A DNA stretch of 64,000 bases. Origin: Clostridia bacterium (GTDB taxonomy: Bacteria > Bacillota > Clostridia > Oscillospirales > CAG-272). Positions within the stretch are counted from its first letter, which is position 1, and every line of letters starts with the position of its first letter. A program made the position numbers and the translations under genes. This document shows positions 26,027-34,117 of this stretch, piece by piece. The notes below the pieces were generated by a model. The model had not been told where the DNA came from. It saw only the letters and a list, made by a program, of their open reading frames with translations, and did not search any database. The DNA lies in NCBI GenBank assembly GCA_017472255.1, contig JAFUQU010000014.1, positions 1 to 64,000 on the forward strand, in the 5' to 3' direction.

Positions 26027-26920
26027 ATGGCGGTAATTACCGAAGCGAGGGATTTTCGTATTTTCTGCGCGGATCTGAAGATTGATGCGCGGCTGCGCGA
26101 TCAGGTTGAGAAGCAGATGCGCATTCTGGAACGGACGATTAACCTAGATTACTGGGATGCCATGTCTGCGGGACAGACGCATCTGCTGTCCTGCGGTTCC
26201 TATGCCCGCGGTACCTGTCTGGATGCTCAGCGGATTGATCTGCTGGCTATTCTGCCAGGTACGGTCTATCATCGCTGTCAGAGTGCCGGATCCGCTGCGG
26301 ACGATCTGCAGCGTATTCTGCGGCAGCGGTATGCCACCGCCGTCTGCGAGCCGGACGGTCGTACCGTGACGCTGACACCTGCAAAATCGCTGCGGTTTCA
26401 TATCCTCCCCACGCTGATTACAACCGGCGGCAATTACATATGCCCCGCTGCCGATGGCCGCGATTCTTTTACGCCGCTCAGGTGGGAGCAGGTATACGGG
26501 CTGCGGGATAATCAGCGCTTCGACGAGCGTGATCGAGCGTGCAAGGGCAATCTCACGGCGCTATGCCGGATGATCCGGGTCTGGAACGAGGAAATGGATG
26601 CGGGTATGAGCGGAGAAATGATCGACACGCTGGCTTATCACTTCATGGAAACCTATGACGAGCGCTGCTGTCTTCAGGTTTGCTATGACCGTCTGTGTCT
26701 GGATTTCTTCAGCTACCTCATTGGACAGGCGGGACGACGGTACTGGCGCTCAATCGGCGGAAAGCGGCGAATCTACAACCGCGCCGATTTCGGATATGCC
26801 GCCCGCCGCGCCCATGAGCTGACCGAGCAGGCCATCGTGGCCTATCGGTGGGAACAGCCTGCCCGTTGGTATCGCTGCTGGCAGATGATTTTCGGTGATC
26901 GCTTCCCGGTAAGGCTGTGA
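26027..26920 (+). CDS. CD-NTase-like (SMODS) nucleotidyltransferase with degenerate active site
   Basis: The 297-residue protein resembles the SMODS/CD-NTase family that makes cyclic oligonucleotide signals in CBASS defence: a G57-S58-YARGT helix-turn motif, a following strand with the catalytic-Asp position, MIDTLAYHFM in the helical domain, and a C-terminal stretch with DFFSYL and the pattern YW..IGG.RRIYNRADF. The active site is altered. The expected D-x-D reads R69-I-D71, and the third acidic residue before the LP motif is H125. Only one of three metal ligands remains, so nucleotidyl transfer is doubtful. A perfect promoter and a strong ribosome binding site show that the gene is not a relic. 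No CBASS effector or Cap2/Cap3 gene is adjacent. The family call is moderate to strong; loss of catalysis is inference. Confidence 0.65.
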   Translation: MAVITEARDFRIFCADLKIDARLRDQVEKQMRILERTINLDYWDAMSAGQTHLLSCGSYARGTCLDAQRIDLLAILPGTVYHRCQSAGSAADDLQRILRQRYATAVCEPDGRTVTLTPAKSLRFHILPTLITTGGNYICPAADGRDSFTPLRWEQVYGLRDNQRFDERDRACKGNLTALCRMIRVWNEEMDAGMSGEMIDTLAYHFMETYDERCCLQVCYDRLCLDFFSYLIGQAGRRYWRSIGGKRRIYNRADFGYAARRAHELTEQAIVAYRWEQPARWYRCWQMIFGDRFPVRL

Positions 26921-26932
26921 GATGTAGAATGC

Positions 26933-27763
26933 TTATTTCAGAATGATTTTACGGATAGTTCCAATGCCGGTTACATACTGGGTCAGGGTTTCGGTGACGC
27001 TGCCTTCATAGTCGAAATGAAGATGTCCGATGAGCAGCGCTTTGATAAGCGGCTCATTCTTGATGTAATCCACCGTTTCCAGCGTGATGGCGTCGGCCTT
27101 CTGCTGGCGGAAGCGGTATTCATCGTAGTTCGTCATCAGTTCCTCGGGTGTGGCGACCAGATAAGCACAGGGGCTTTTTCTCTGATTGATCATGAGATCG
27201 TAGAGTTTCGCCTCGTAGAGCGGATTGTGCATCAGCAGAATGATGGGCAGACCCTTGGCAGCCTCTGCTTTGAGGGCGTCCAGCTGTTCTTTTTCAAACA
27301 GATAGTAGCCGTTGTCAATGCCTACCAGATTAACGCCGCCGATGATGCGGGAGTTGAAGCGGATATCCTCCGGGAAGGCTTTCTGTACCTCGTCAAGGCT
27401 TTGATTGCGGTAGGCGGCGTCCTCGAAGGCTTCGCCCACGTACAGGCTGAATTCATGGTTTCCTGCGGCGAAAATGACGTCGTTTTCGTCCATAAAGCGC
27501 TTGGCGCGCTCCAGATTGAGCTTGGATACGAAATCGATCAGGTCGCCGGTATGGACGATGGGGGCGCCCAGCTCTTTGGAAAGAGCCGCAGCCTCGACCA
27601 GACTGGATTCCGCGCGGGAAAAATGAGGAGAACGCTTTGCTGCGAGGGCGACCTTGCGTTCGCCGTCCCGTTCGTCGGCAAGAGCAAGGTGGGTGTCGCT
27701 GATGTGCAGCAGGGTGACAGGGGATTCAAGCCCCAGGGTGATTTCGGTTGTGATGATGTTCAT
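26933..27763 (-). CDS. Calcineurin-like metallophosphoesterase
   Basis: The 276-residue cytoplasmic protein holds the full set of metal-binding motifs of the family: D-T-H in ISDTHLAL, G-D in HTGDLID, GNHE, the later histidine in MHNPL, and GHLHF near the end. It should hydrolyse a phosphoester, but the substrate is unknown. It converges on the CD-NTase-like gene with only 12 bases between the stops. AGGAGG precedes its ATG. Confidence 0.85.
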   Translation of the reverse strand: MNIITTEITLGLESPVTLLHISDTHLALADERDGERKVALAAKRSPHFSRAESSLVEAAALSKELGAPIVHTGDLIDFVSKLNLERAKRFMDENDVIFAAGNHEFSLYVGEAFEDAAYRNQSLDEVQKAFPEDIRFNSRIIGGVNLVGIDNGYYLFEKEQLDALKAEAAKGLPIILLMHNPLYEAKLYDLMINQRKSPCAYLVATPEELMTNYDEYRFRQQKADAITLETVDYIKNEPLIKALLIGHLHFDYEGSVTETLTQYVTGIGTIRKIILK

Positions 27764-27793
27764 GGGATTGCCTCCTGTGAAGGGTTTTGTTCA

Positions 27794-27822
27794 TTAATAT
27801 CACAAAACGATGCGAATGTCAA
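27794..27822 (-). promoter_or_regulatory. Sigma-A promoter of the metallophosphoesterase gene
   Basis: On the minus strand TTGACA (27817-27822) and TATTAA (27794-27799) are 17 bases apart. A TTTTGT/ACAAAA inverted repeat overlaps the -10 region and could be an operator. Confidence 0.7.
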
Positions 27823-27836
27823 AGGTTATGACAAAA

Positions 27837-27880
27837 TTAAATCGGAGTTATGGTAATTTTTCCACAACTCCGATTTTTCT
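27837..27880 (-). terminator. Terminator of the polysaccharide deacetylase gene
   Basis: An 11-bp stem (AAATCGGAGTT at 27839-27849 with AACTCCGATTT at 27866-27876) is followed on the minus strand by AATTTTG. Confidence 0.7.
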
Positions 27881-28829
27881 AATAATACCAGCCCGCATCC
27901 AGTTCATCCAGCCGACCAAATGCGCATCCCAGATCCCTCAGATAGCCGATCGTCCATTCCAGCATATCGGCGGTCTGGGTGTAAGTCTCGTGCATCAGTA
28001 CAATGTGGGGGCTGTTCTTCAAGCTTAAGCTGTATGCCATGGTGTCCATAAGGCTCTGCTTGAGATAATCCTCTTCGCTCATTCCATTGGGACGGCGAGT
28101 CACCAGACAATCGTTGTTCAGCGCGTTCCAGTCGTAGCCGTTGTATCCCAGCCCGGCGATGATCTCCCGCATGGATTTGTCGCAGGCGGTGGAGCCGCCG
28201 GGAAAGCGGAAAAGCCGCTCGTCGGGCAGCTCACCCAGCGCGTCGGTGACTGCCTGCTCCCACTGTGCGATCTCGTCCGTCAGGCTTTCCTCGCTCTCAT
28301 AGGCTTTGGCGTAATCGTGGGTGTAGCTGTGGCAGCCGATGGCGTGACCTTCTTCGTGCATACGGGCGACAAGCTCGGGATATTTGTCCACATATCGTCC
28401 CACGGTGAAGAAGGTTGCCTGCACATCCTGCTCCTTGAGGATGTCGAGAATCCGTCCGGTATTCTTTGCGCTGGGACCGTCGTCGAAGGTGAGGTAGACC
28501 ATAGTTTTTCCAGAACGTTCATCCTCCAGTTCGATTTTGGGGACAGGTTCCATTTCGGTTTCCATAGCTGAAACCGCAGCGATTTCAGCTGTGGTATCGA
28601 CCATCGTTTCCGGGATAGCTTCTGCGGTTGTTTCCATCTCCGCCGCAGGCTCGGGAACCGTATCCATGACAGTGTCGGTGACAACCTCCTCGGGAATCGG
28701 CGGTGCGATGGTTTCCGGTTCATCGGTGACTTCTGTCTCCACAAGATACGGCGGCGCGGCGCCGAAGGCTGTGCAGGAGGGCAGCAGGAAAAGCAGTGTG
28801 AGCAGAATGAGGACGCGCAGGATTTTCAT
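27879..28829 (-). CDS. Polysaccharide deacetylase (NodB domain) lipoprotein
   Basis: The 316-residue protein begins with a lipoprotein-type signal ending in LLPSC, then has a linker of about 90 residues rich in E, T, V and P, and a NodB deacetylase domain. The metal and catalytic motifs are TFDDGPS (the D-D motif) and HSYTHDYA (H-x3-H), followed by the RFPGG motif. It should remove acetyl groups from a cell-surface glycan such as peptidoglycan N-acetylglucosamine. It is a single gene with GGAGG 11 bases before the ATG. Confidence 0.9.
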   Translation of the reverse strand: MKILRVLILLTLLFLLPSCTAFGAAPPYLVETEVTDEPETIAPPIPEEVVTDTVMDTVPEPAAEMETTAEAIPETMVDTTAEIAAVSAMETEMEPVPKIELEDERSGKTMVYLTFDDGPSAKNTGRILDILKEQDVQATFFTVGRYVDKYPELVARMHEEGHAIGCHSYTHDYAKAYESEESLTDEIAQWEQAVTDALGELPDERLFRFPGGSTACDKSMREIIAGLGYNGYDWNALNNDCLVTRRPNGMSEEDYLKQSLMDTMAYSLSLKNSPHIVLMHETYTQTADMLEWTIGYLRDLGCAFGRLDELDAGWYY

Positions 28830-28909
28830 GGATTTTGATACCTCCGGGCATAGGCGGGTCTAATATACTAATATATTTGACGCAGAATTGGCGAAAAAAG
28901 TTCCTGCGT

Positions 28910-30367
28910 TTACTCAATTTTCATACTCTGTGCTATGGCCAGCCGGTCCTCGTCGGTAACAACATCCTCCGCAAACTGAATGCAGACGTAGGCCAGACGT
29001 TCTGCATTATAGGCTGAAATACCGTCGTAATACTTCGCTTCCCATGCGGCAGCGGGCAGATTGGGGTCATAGATTTGTGTGTAGACCGTGGGCAGCTGGA
29101 TGATGGTGCCATCATTTTCCGCGACCGTCTCAAATCCGTCCCAGAAATAATGGTTGCCTATGTGGATCATACAGTAAACCATGTTGGCGAAGCCGAGGTC
29201 GTCCATCTCCTCCCAGCCGTCGTACAGCTGGAAGGTGTCAAAGTTCACCGATGCGATAAAGGTTTCGCCATCATAAATATCATAGCAGTTGAGGAACAGC
29301 CCGGCGGGGATGACCATATCGCCCCATTCCCAGCTGTCTTCCGTCGGGGAGGCTTCCCAGCCCTCCGGCAGATCGATGGTCAGCGTTACAGGCTCGCCGT
29401 CTGCTGCGGCGGGAAGCTCCAGTTCCGCGGGCGTGTCGATAACCGGGCTTGCCATCAGCGATACTGCCAGCACAAGAACTGCCAGCGCCGTGATTGCCGC
29501 TGCCCAAACCGTAGGCTTTTTGTATCGCATGATGTTCAGAATCCGACCTTTCACGCTGTTTTCGCCGAATGCCGGACGGAAGCAGCCGGCAATACCGCCG
29601 CCCGCCAGTCCCAGCAGTGTGCGGGAGTAAATGCAGCGGATATCTTCCGGCGCATGGTTGAGAACAGCCTCGTCGCAGGACATCTCCATGTCCCGAACCA
29701 TCAGCAGGAACGCCAGCCAGACCAGCGGATTGAACCAGTGAAGCGTCACAATCGCAAAGGCAGCGGCTTTGATGATATGATCGCCCCGGCGGATGTGCGT
29801 GCGCTCATGAGGAAGAATGCAGGCGATGGCATCCTCCGACAATCCGTCGGGCAGATAAATCTTCGGGCGCAGCAGTCCCATGACGAAGGGTTCGGCGATT
29901 TTGTCGCTGATGTAGATACCATCCTCCTGCCGCATGGCACCGATGAGACGGTGGTTCAGCCGCACAAGGGAGCCGAGGCTGATAAGCAGAATGACAGCAA
30001 TTCCCGCCAGCCAGACAATTTCGCCCACTGCCTGCCAGATTTGCAGCGGATTGGCGCTTGCCGCCGCGTCGGACGCGGGCAGAGCCGGATTGACCATCCG
30101 GTCGATGGCGTCAATGCCCGACGCAATCTTCGGCGTGCGCTCCATGGCGATGTCGGTGGGAATGGTCTGCCCGGACACGGGGACGAGACTTACGGGGAGT
30201 TCAAAGGTGAGAGGGCAGATCAGCCGCAGGAAAACCACGCTCCACAGGGCGTAGGAAAAGATCCGGGGGGCGCGTCTCAGCAGCAGACGGGCGATGAGCA
30301 CGAACAAAATGACAAAGGATGCGCTGATGCTCATATTGAGCAGCGTAATGAAGATGGCGTCAAGCAT
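28910..30367 (-). CDS. M56 family membrane metallopeptidase (BlaR1/MecR1-like) with unusual sensor domain
   Basis: The 485-residue protein has the BlaR1-type membrane peptidase: hydrophobic segments near residues 8-30, 36-55 and 113-137, the zinc motif H187-ERT-H191, a further one after it, and one near residue 285 before an external C-terminal domain of about 185 residues. BlaR1 carries a penicillin-binding domain there. This one has no SxxK-based domain, and I do not recognise its acidic, W/Y-rich sequence. On sensing a signal the peptidase should cleave the BlaI-like repressor, whose gene ends two bases before this start, so the two are translationally coupled. Confidence 0.87.
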   Translation of the reverse strand: MLDAIFITLLNMSISASFVILFVLIARLLLRRAPRIFSYALWSVVFLRLICPLTFELPVSLVPVSGQTIPTDIAMERTPKIASGIDAIDRMVNPALPASDAAASANPLQIWQAVGEIVWLAGIAVILLISLGSLVRLNHRLIGAMRQEDGIYISDKIAEPFVMGLLRPKIYLPDGLSEDAIACILPHERTHIRRGDHIIKAAAFAIVTLHWFNPLVWLAFLLMVRDMEMSCDEAVLNHAPEDIRCIYSRTLLGLAGGGIAGCFRPAFGENSVKGRILNIMRYKKPTVWAAAITALAVLVLAVSLMASPVIDTPAELELPAAADGEPVTLTIDLPEGWEASPTEDSWEWGDMVIPAGLFLNCYDIYDGETFIASVNFDTFQLYDGWEEMDDLGFANMVYCMIHIGNHYFWDGFETVAENDGTIIQLPTVYTQIYDPNLPAAAWEAKYYDGISAYNAERLAYVCIQFAEDVVTDEDRLAIAQSMKIE

Positions 30368-30369
30368 AT

Positions 30370-30726
30370 CTATTTCCCCCGTTCAATGATTTGCAGCAGC
30401 TCCTCGACTTCCTTTTCGGACAGCTTTTTGCGGGATGTGAACGCCGCCAGAAAAGCGGGCAGCGAGCCGCCGAAGGTTTCCTCCACAAAGCGCTCGCTCT
30501 GCATGGAGGCGAATTCTTCCCTTGAAATGCGGGTGGAGACGATGCTGTCCCGGCTCTCGAAGATGCCTCGCTGAACCAGACGGCGCAGCATGGTGTAGGT
30601 GGTGGATTTCTTCCAGCCCAGCTTCTCGTCGCAGAGCTTCACCAGCTCGCCGGACGGGATGGGCGCGCGCTCCCAGATCAGCTCGGCAAAGCGGGCTTCC
30701 ATCTCTCCCAATTGATTGTCTTTCAT
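30370..30726 (-). CDS. blaI: BlaI/MecI/CopY family transcriptional repressor
   Basis: A 118-residue winged-helix repressor with the motif GWKKSTTYTMLRRLVQRG in its DNA-binding region. It should bind as a dimer to the palindromes in its own promoter and be inactivated by cleavage by the M56 peptidase encoded next. The start at 30726 is set by AAGGAGG eight bases upstream; the open frame further up would run through the promoter. Confidence 0.9.
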   Translation of the reverse strand: MKDNQLGEMEARFAELIWERAPIPSGELVKLCDEKLGWKKSTTYTMLRRLVQRGIFESRDSIVSTRISREEFASMQSERFVEETFGGSLPAFLAAFTSRKKLSEKEVEELLQIIERGK

Positions 30727-30740
30727 GTGTATCCCTCCTT

Positions 30741-30798
30741 GGTTTAATGATATTAAACCTGTTATGCATAGTTTAACACCATTAAACCAAAATGTCAA
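30741..30798 (-). promoter_or_regulatory. Promoter of the blaI-M56 operon with two operator palindromes
   Basis: On the minus strand TTGACA (30793-30798) and TAAACT (30770-30775) have a 17-base spacer. Two copies of the palindrome GTTTAA-N5-TTAAAC are present: one over the spacer and -10 (30771-30787), and one just downstream (30742-30758), extended there to GGTTTAATGATATTAAACC. Their centres are 29 bases apart, about three helical turns, so two dimers would sit on the same face. Confidence 0.8.
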
Positions 30799-30815
30799 GC
30801 CCTTTCACAGATTGT

Positions 30816-31943
30816 TTACAACCGTTCGCGGAAGACCTCGCCGAAGCTGTTGTTCCGGATGTAATCCAGCAGATCGCCCCGGGATTTTAGTCCGGTTGCC
30901 TGGAGCAGACGGCGGATGCGGTAGCGCACCGTTTCGGGAGCCAGCGAGAGGGCTTCGGCGATGGCTTCGCCGGTGGCATCGCCTAAAAGGCTGCGCAGAA
31001 TTGCCCGATCGGTGGAATCGCAGGCGGTGAGGATGTTTTCCAGCATGGTGAAAGCCTTCACTTCGTCATCTTCATAGAAGCTGGACGCGGCGGTGTGGAC
31101 AGACGGCTGCACAGGGCAGGGAACGGCGTCGGCGCAGGGACGGGTGGAATCGCGGACGATCAGGCTGCCTCCCACACGGACGCTGACATTCACACTGCGG
31201 TCGGCTTTTGTCAGATAGGAGAAGATCGACACGGTCTGCCGTCCAAGCTCCCCATTGCTCAGGGTAAGCGCCGTGATGGATGGACGGTAGAGCCGGGAGA
31301 TTTCCGAGCTGCCGAAGCATACCACCTGAAGCTGTTCCGGGACGGTAATGCCGTCCCGACGGAGCCGGTTGATCAGCGACGCGGCGGCGATATCGTTGGC
31401 GCAGAGCACCGAATCGAATTCGCGCACATGGGAGCGGAAGGCGTCATAACAGGCCGCCAGTCCGGCGTGATTGTCAAAGCAGCATTCGCCGTGAGGGCGG
31501 GCGTATTCGTTGAAGCTGCGGCGTTTGATCAGATCGGCGGAGGAATTGCCGAAGCAGCCGTAAAGGGCGGTACGATTGCAGCCGCATCCGGTGAGATGCC
31601 GCAGAAGCGTCCAGACGCCGGAAACGTAGTCGATGCGCACAACGCCGCGTACCGGTGCGTTTTCGGGAGGCTGATAGCTGACCAGAATCACGTCAATGCC
31701 GCGTGATGAGAGAAAATCCAGCGCCCGTGGCACCCAGGAAGGGGATGTTCCGATTAACACCACCATGCGGGGCGCATCCCCGTCAAACAGTGAATTGTAA
31801 TCAAAGCGCTGATAGGCTGCCCCGTCGATATTGACGGGGCTGTATTTTTTCTTTGCCATGGCGTCCTCGATGCCCGTGCGGGTTTCGGCGCACCAGATGG
31901 ACGCGCTGCTGTAGCCCGGCTCTGTGATAAACGGTATGCGCAT
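30816..31943 (-). CDS. Transcriptional regulator: LacI-type ligand-binding domain plus C-terminal HTH
   Basis: The first 270 residues resemble the periplasmic-binding-protein fold of LacI/GalR regulators, with a late motif of the type VPEQLQVVCFGSSEIS followed by RPSITALTLSNGELG. The usual N-terminal LacI helix-turn-helix is missing. Instead the last 65 residues form a LuxR/sigma-4-like HTH (GEAIAEALSLAPETVRYRI). It probably senses a sugar and controls the divergent hydrolase operon. GGGAGGG lies six bases before the ATG at 31943. The order of domains is reversed compared with classical LacI. Confidence 0.75.
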   Translation of the reverse strand: MRIPFITEPGYSSASIWCAETRTGIEDAMAKKKYSPVNIDGAAYQRFDYNSLFDGDAPRMVVLIGTSPSWVPRALDFLSSRGIDVILVSYQPPENAPVRGVVRIDYVSGVWTLLRHLTGCGCNRTALYGCFGNSSADLIKRRSFNEYARPHGECCFDNHAGLAACYDAFRSHVREFDSVLCANDIAAASLINRLRRDGITVPEQLQVVCFGSSEISRLYRPSITALTLSNGELGRQTVSIFSYLTKADRSVNVSVRVGGSLIVRDSTRPCADAVPCPVQPSVHTAASSFYEDDEVKAFTMLENILTACDSTDRAILRSLLGDATGEAIAEALSLAPETVRYRIRRLLQATGLKSRGDLLDYIRNNSFGEVFRERL

Positions 31944-31974
31944 AGACAGCCCTCCCTGAAATTTCGCTGCTTTC

Positions 31975-32003
31975 ATTATATCCTAAAATCTTTGCCTTGT
32001 CAA
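31975..32003 (-). promoter_or_regulatory. Sigma-A promoter of the regulator gene
   Basis: On the minus strand TTGACA (31998-32003) and TATAAT (31975-31980) have a 17-base spacer, a perfect consensus. Confidence 0.85.
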
Positions 32004-32048
32004 TCGGGCGGTAAAAAATCAGGGATTTTTCCGAAATTCTTTGCCTTG
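31985..32048. promoter_or_regulatory. Direct repeats in the divergent regulator/hydrolase promoter region
   Basis: AAAATCTTTGCCTTG (31985-31999) and AAATTCTTTGCCTTG (32034-32048) differ at one base and are 49 bases apart. Each touches the -35 box of one of the two divergent promoters. A hairpin-like AAAAATC/GATTTTT (32014-32030) lies between them. They are candidate operators for the adjacent regulator. Confidence 0.55.
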
Positions 32049-32074
32049 ACGGAGAGGGCGGGAAGCGGTATAAT
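32046..32074 (+). promoter_or_regulatory. Sigma-A promoter of the GH/DUF5107/SBP operon
   Basis: TTGACG (32046-32051) and TATAAT (32069-32074) have a 17-base spacer, 29 bases before the first start codon. The sequence after the -10 (TATAATGAAAGCA) is the same as after the divergent promoter's -10. Confidence 0.85.
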
Positions 32075-32103
32075 GAAAGCATGAAATCATGGAGGTACTG
32101 TCT

Positions 32104-34107
32104 ATGTACATATACAATCCCGCTGATTTGCCGGTGCACCTTGAACCGGCGGACGGCTGCATATCCTTCGGCATCCGTCTGGATGACGGGTTTTTCAATT
32201 ATAACTGGTTTGTCCCCGAGCTTCGTGCCGACGGTGGCGATGAAACGGACATCACGCTGGAGTGGTTCTGCGGCGAAGGAGAGCCGACCCGTGTGCGCAT
32301 GACTCAGAAGCTCATCCCCCGCTGCCGGGCGAAGCTGCCTTTCCCGATCACACCGGAGCGTTTTTTGTTGAACGGCTGCTTTCTGCCCCCTTATTCGGCG
32401 CTGCGCAAGGGCAGCTGCGGCGGAAAGCCTACCGATAAGCAGCTTCTGCGCTGGGTGAAGATTACCATCCGCTCGTCTGAGCTGAGCTCGGTGACGCTCT
32501 GGGGCGTTGAATATACGGCGGAACGTCCTGCCGTGGTGCTGGAAGGGGAGCCGCTGCTTGACCGCTTCGGACAGGCAATTCACGGCGAATGGGAGAATAA
32601 GGTTCACAGCGAGGAGGAGCTGGTTTCCTATCTGCGCGGTGAATATGAGCGCTCGAAGGACGGCGGTTCCTATCCCGACGGCTGGTCGAAGTGGGGCGGC
32701 TGGATGGCGAAGAAATTTGATGCCACCGGGTGGTTCCATCTGGCGCACGACGGACGCCGCCATTGGCTGGCTGACCCGGATGGCTGTGCGTTTTTCTCCA
32801 ACGGCATCTGCTATGGCGAACGGGCGGGCATTTTCAGCTTTACGGGGGATTATGCCAATCTGCACGAATGGCTGCCGGACGAGGACGGCGTATATGCCGA
32901 CGCATGGAGCGACGCTTCGAACATCCCCCAGTATGTGGTGCGCAACGGTCTTGCCGGCGCGTCCGAACGCAAAATGTTCAATTTCTCCCGCGCCAATCTG
33001 ATCCGTGCCTTCGGCGACAGGTGGCATGAGGCTTACACGACCATCACCGCCGCCAGACTGCATAAAATGGGCTTTAACACCATTGGCGTGGGCACCAACG
33101 ATTATTTCAACGAGCGCACCCGGGAATTCCTCAACGGCGCGAAGATTCCTTATGTAGTCACTTTCCGCACTTTCCCGCTGACAAGCGAGCGGATTTTCCG
33201 CGATTTCCCTGACGTTTTTGGCGATGAATACCGGGCGCTCTGCCGGGAATTTGCCAGACGGGAGCTGACGCCCTATATCGACGATCCGTATCTTATCGGC
33301 TACTTTGTCACCAACGAGCCGGAATGGCTCTTTGCATCGAATGTCAACCTTGCGGAGCGGCTGCTGGCTTCGGCGGGATGCCGGGCGTCCAAGGAGAGAT
33401 TCATCGGGCGGCTGCGTGAAAAATATGCCGATATCGCAGCGCTGAACGATGCGTGGGGCACGGATTTTGTATCCTTCGACGATCTGCTGGGAGCGAATCC
33501 CGACCTCTACGGCAGGAACGCCGCCTGTGACGCGGATCTGGACGCCTTTGAACGGGAACTGGTAGAAGGCTACGGACAGATCGTCAGTGAGGAGCTGCAT
33601 CGGGTGGACGACCATCATCTGAATCTGGGAATGCGTTATGCCGGTCTTGCGGAGAAAACTCTGCGCTTCAATCTGGATTATTTCGACGCCTTCTCGATCA
33701 ACTGCTATGGACCTACCCCCATCGACCGGGCGCAGAAGGTGACGAAATTCCACGATATTCCGATCATCAGCGGCGAATGGCATATCGGTGCGCTGGAAAG
33801 CGGTCTGCCCGCGCCCGGTCTCTGGTATTGCGATACCCAGAAGGAACGCGCCATGGGCTGCCGCTATTATATGGAGTCCGCAGCTCAGAATGCCAACATC
33901 GTAGGCATCCATTATTTCGAGTACAACGATCAGCCCTGGTTCGGACGCTTCGACGGCGAATGCTACCAGATTGGTCTGTCCGACGTCTGCCATAAACCCT
34001 ACCGCGCCGTATGCGATATGTTCGCCGATTTTGCGGGGCGGATGTATCCCATGCTGAACGGCGATATTCCCATGACCGCCGAACCGATTGAAATCAAGAA
34101 ATACTGA
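32104..34107 (+). CDS. Clan GH-A glycoside hydrolase, agarase-like, family not assigned
   Basis: The 667-residue protein has a beta-sandwich N-terminal domain of about 190 residues and a TIM-barrel region starting near WLADPDGCAFFSNG, a phrase common to GH50/beta-agarase-like and related clan A enzymes. The likely acid/base is E405 in FVTNEPEWLF, and the likely nucleophile is E558 in IISGEWH. No signal peptide is present, so it should act on imported oligosaccharides. I cannot assign the CAZy family or substrate with confidence. GGAGG lies nine bases before the ATG at 32104; 10 bases separate its stop from the next gene. Confidence 0.72.
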   Translation: MYIYNPADLPVHLEPADGCISFGIRLDDGFFNYNWFVPELRADGGDETDITLEWFCGEGEPTRVRMTQKLIPRCRAKLPFPITPERFLLNGCFLPPYSALRKGSCGGKPTDKQLLRWVKITIRSSELSSVTLWGVEYTAERPAVVLEGEPLLDRFGQAIHGEWENKVHSEEELVSYLRGEYERSKDGGSYPDGWSKWGGWMAKKFDATGWFHLAHDGRRHWLADPDGCAFFSNGICYGERAGIFSFTGDYANLHEWLPDEDGVYADAWSDASNIPQYVVRNGLAGASERKMFNFSRANLIRAFGDRWHEAYTTITAARLHKMGFNTIGVGTNDYFNERTREFLNGAKIPYVVTFRTFPLTSERIFRDFPDVFGDEYRALCREFARRELTPYIDDPYLIGYFVTNEPEWLFASNVNLAERLLASAGCRASKERFIGRLREKYADIAALNDAWGTDFVSFDDLLGANPDLYGRNAACDADLDAFERELVEGYGQIVSEELHRVDDHHLNLGMRYAGLAEKTLRFNLDYFDAFSINCYGPTPIDRAQKVTKFHDIPIISGEWHIGALESGLPAPGLWYCDTQKERAMGCRYYMESAAQNANIVGIHYFEYNDQPWFGRFDGECYQIGLSDVCHKPYRAVCDMFADFAGRMYPMLNGDIPMTAEPIEIKKY

Positions 34108-34117
34108 GGAGATTATC

